A DNA stretch of 22,143 bases. It comes from Syncephalis plumigaleata (lineage: Eukaryota; Zoopagomycota; Zoopagomycetes; Zoopagales; Piptocephalidaceae). A program made the translations under genes and the position numbers. Position 1 is the stretch's first letter. Every line of letters starts with the position of its first letter. The stretch is taken from positions 1 through 22,143 of the forward strand of contig JAIXMF010000229.1 in NCBI GenBank assembly GCA_025201365.1. The letters run 5' to 3'. Under the pieces are notes generated by a model. It was not told the DNA's origin. It ran no database searches and worked only from the letters and a program-made list of their open reading frames with translations. Positions 20,292-22,143 of this stretch are shown piece by piece.

Positions 20292-22143
20292 CGTGCATAT
20301 ATGCTGTATATGCTGTATATGTATACTTGACGATAGAACTTTGACGGAATAAATTTAACGAGGTGAAATCTCTACGTTCCTATAGATTCTATGGCCATGC
20401 ACAATACGCATACACATATATATATTTATATTCGAATTGGCTAAAATGTAAGTGAAATATTTGAATTTAAGAAAAAAGAACAATTAGTTAATATGAGAAC
20501 GTTTCAACGACAAAAGTTGTAGTTGTCGTTATCGTTGTAGTTGTCAAGCATGCGAGATTTGTCAACGTGGGGAGTACAGCAGCAACGACGAATACAGGAA
20601 CAAAGTGGAATATTGCACACACACATGCACACAAGGCGATAAGTAAAAAGAGGTAGAGAGAGATGCTCGTATACGCACACACACTTTACTGATAATCACG
20701 ACCACACTATAGACTAAAACGGGCAAATTAGGCTGAAACAGTAACCGCTGCTCAAGTTAAAAGAGAATATGGAAAACCAGGTTGAAATGAGGTGCAATAA
20801 GTGTTGTATGCTAGGTGAACAATGGTAAATGGCCCGGTAAATAGAGGAAAGAGCAGGAAACAGACTGCTTACATGCGATATGTATGCGTTTGCTTACGCA
20901 TAGCATGCAATAGGATGATGGACTATGAGAAGGGAAAAAACCGAAAAAAACTAGGAAGCCTTGTGAAAGGCTGGAATGTCGCTGTTGGTGATGTGAAAGT
21001 TACATTACCGATAGACAATGTCAGTCAATACACATTTGCCTATCTAACATTCACACATCGTCTATACTCTCATCATTCCTCACTCATAAATGTATCTACA
21101 TTATTCTGACTTGTAGATTTGTATAAATAACAAGAGGAAATGTATGAAATAAATGAGAATAATCCTTATATACAGGATGATTGAATACCGATCGCACTTA
21201 TAATACGATACTAGCACTATCATCATCATCATCGTCATCATCAGATGACGTCTTCAAGCTGCAGCAAGGACAATAAGAACAGTATAGGTAATGCAGGTGC
21301 ATACTTTTAGGCAACCAATATAGAATGAATCACATCATTTGAAGACCAATAACATACATGCATTCATGACTATACGAACGATGATTATCTCGAAATGAAG
21401 AAAACGCAACTGTGGATTATTGTAACCGTTTACTTACCGAATAAATGAGTGGCTTGTTTATCTCGCCTTATTCTTCTTATTCTTCTTCTTCTCTTTGAGC
21501 TCGATGGATGCTATTATTGATCTAAATACAGTTGTAATGAATGGTAAAACAATAGAAACAACAACACTTTGCTACTAACAAAGCCTAAATGAGCAATGAA
21601 GAGCGATGATGATGATGTATCAAATGTGATGCAAGTAGAGAAGGAAAATAAACAATGTATAGGAAGTCCAGGTGAATTAGCAGCAATGTGCTAAGGCAAG
21701 TTGACTGGTATATAGTAATAAGATAATTCGTGCAAAAGGACGAGGGAAAGTCAAACTAGTTGAACGGTAACAGTTTAGGTGACGTCGTGTATTAGTCAGG
21801 TTTTATAACGCTTATAGAGATATCAGGAATTACTTGCTGACAAATACAGTGAATGTCGTGTCAAAACCAATCTTAAAGTGGTAGCGGACAATTCAGATCA
21901 ATCAGCCAACTGATCAACCGACTAACTAAGCAAGAGGATAATCAAGATAGATAAATAGTAAGAAAGAAAGAAATAAAGAAAGAAAAAGCGTACTACTGAT
22001 AAGAAGCTAGTGGAACTGATAAAGAAAAACTGATAAAATAGGTTATGATAGATGTAAGCGTCAGTTTGGCGATGACAAGTGCCAGTTACTTTATAGAACA
22101 CGTCGGTAATAATAGAATAGATCGCTAAATGGTAATGATGTCG
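20292..22143. other. Gene-free right end, likely upstream region of copy 2
   Basis: 1.85 kb with no recognisable gene on either strand. Near the copy 2 ATG is a TGCTGTATA duplication (about 20301-20320). CRE-like GACGTC elements lie at 21246-21253 and 21780-21787. On the minus strand a good donor (GGTAAGTA, at 21437) and a pyrimidine-led acceptor TTGCTGCAG (ending at 21259) would frame a 179-nt intron, which could belong to a long 5' leader of copy 2 or to nothing. The 95-codon open frame on the plus strand at 20822-21109 has no domain-like features. Confidence 0.4.

Noticed and set aside
20822-21109. 95-codon plus-strand open frame near the right end
   Set aside because: No domain, odd composition and no supporting splice sites or neighbours.
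21195-21258. Minus-strand exon-like end with an Asp8 run before a stop
   Set aside because: The Asp run comes from a GAT/TCATCA microsatellite, and the only nearby upstream exon candidate does not join in frame.
21436-21540. Minus-strand exon-like segment ending in a Lys-rich tail
   Set aside because: Comes from a TTCTTC simple repeat; no conserved protein sequence upstream within the window.
1-22143. tRNA, rRNA, CRISPR array or transposon
   Set aside because: I looked for the tRNA B-box, direct repeats with spacers, terminal inverted repeats and transposase or reverse transcriptase motifs on both strands and saw none. A covariance-model scan would settle small RNAs.

Overview
This window looks like a compact, AT-rich fungal nuclear genome. 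The evidence is two tandem genes for Zn2Cys6 binuclear-cluster transcription factors with fungal-type middle regions, many small spliceosomal introns (mostly about 50-120 nt) with GTAAGT-like donors and, in places, TACTAAC branch sites, and dense, alternately oriented housekeeping genes. Gene content and exon structure would suit an early-diverging fungus, but the sequence alone does not fix the phylum. I see no rRNA, tRNA, CRISPR array, phage or transposon.

Layout, left to right. (1) 62-1106, +: a six-exon Rab7/Ypt7 small GTPase. (2) 1797-2674, -: a two-exon Yop1/DP1/REEP5 ER-shaping protein, convergent with (1). (3) 3538-5881, -: a Sac1-type phosphoinositide phosphatase in three exons. (4) 6704-10367, +: a nine-exon Spc97/Spc98-family gamma-tubulin complex component of the GCP5/GCP6 type. 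(5) 10452-10889, -: LSM2, assembled by hand from three short exons, the first of which contributes only the ATG. (6) 11050-12577, +: the Tad3/ADAT3 subunit of the tRNA wobble adenosine deaminase in seven exons, divergent from LSM2 across a 160-bp promoter. (7) 12772-15800 and (8) 17020-20291, both -: two paralogous zinc-cluster transcription factors sharing an intron at the same place and phase. From 20292 to the right edge I see no gene; it is probably the upstream region of (8).

Most of these genes are core housekeeping genes: vacuole traffic, ER shape, PI4P turnover, microtubule nucleation, U6 snRNP/mRNA decay and tRNA editing. They do not form an obvious pathway or gene cluster. Ypt7, Yop1 and Sac1 all act on endomembranes, but their adjacency may be chance. 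The most interesting points are the ATG-only coding exon of LSM2, the tandem transcription-factor pair with a possible CGG-N-CCG self-regulatory site between them, a shared TCACGTGA palindrome in two promoters, and unusual low-complexity insertions in Sac1 next to its catalytic loop. I did not find a convincing new multi-gene system.
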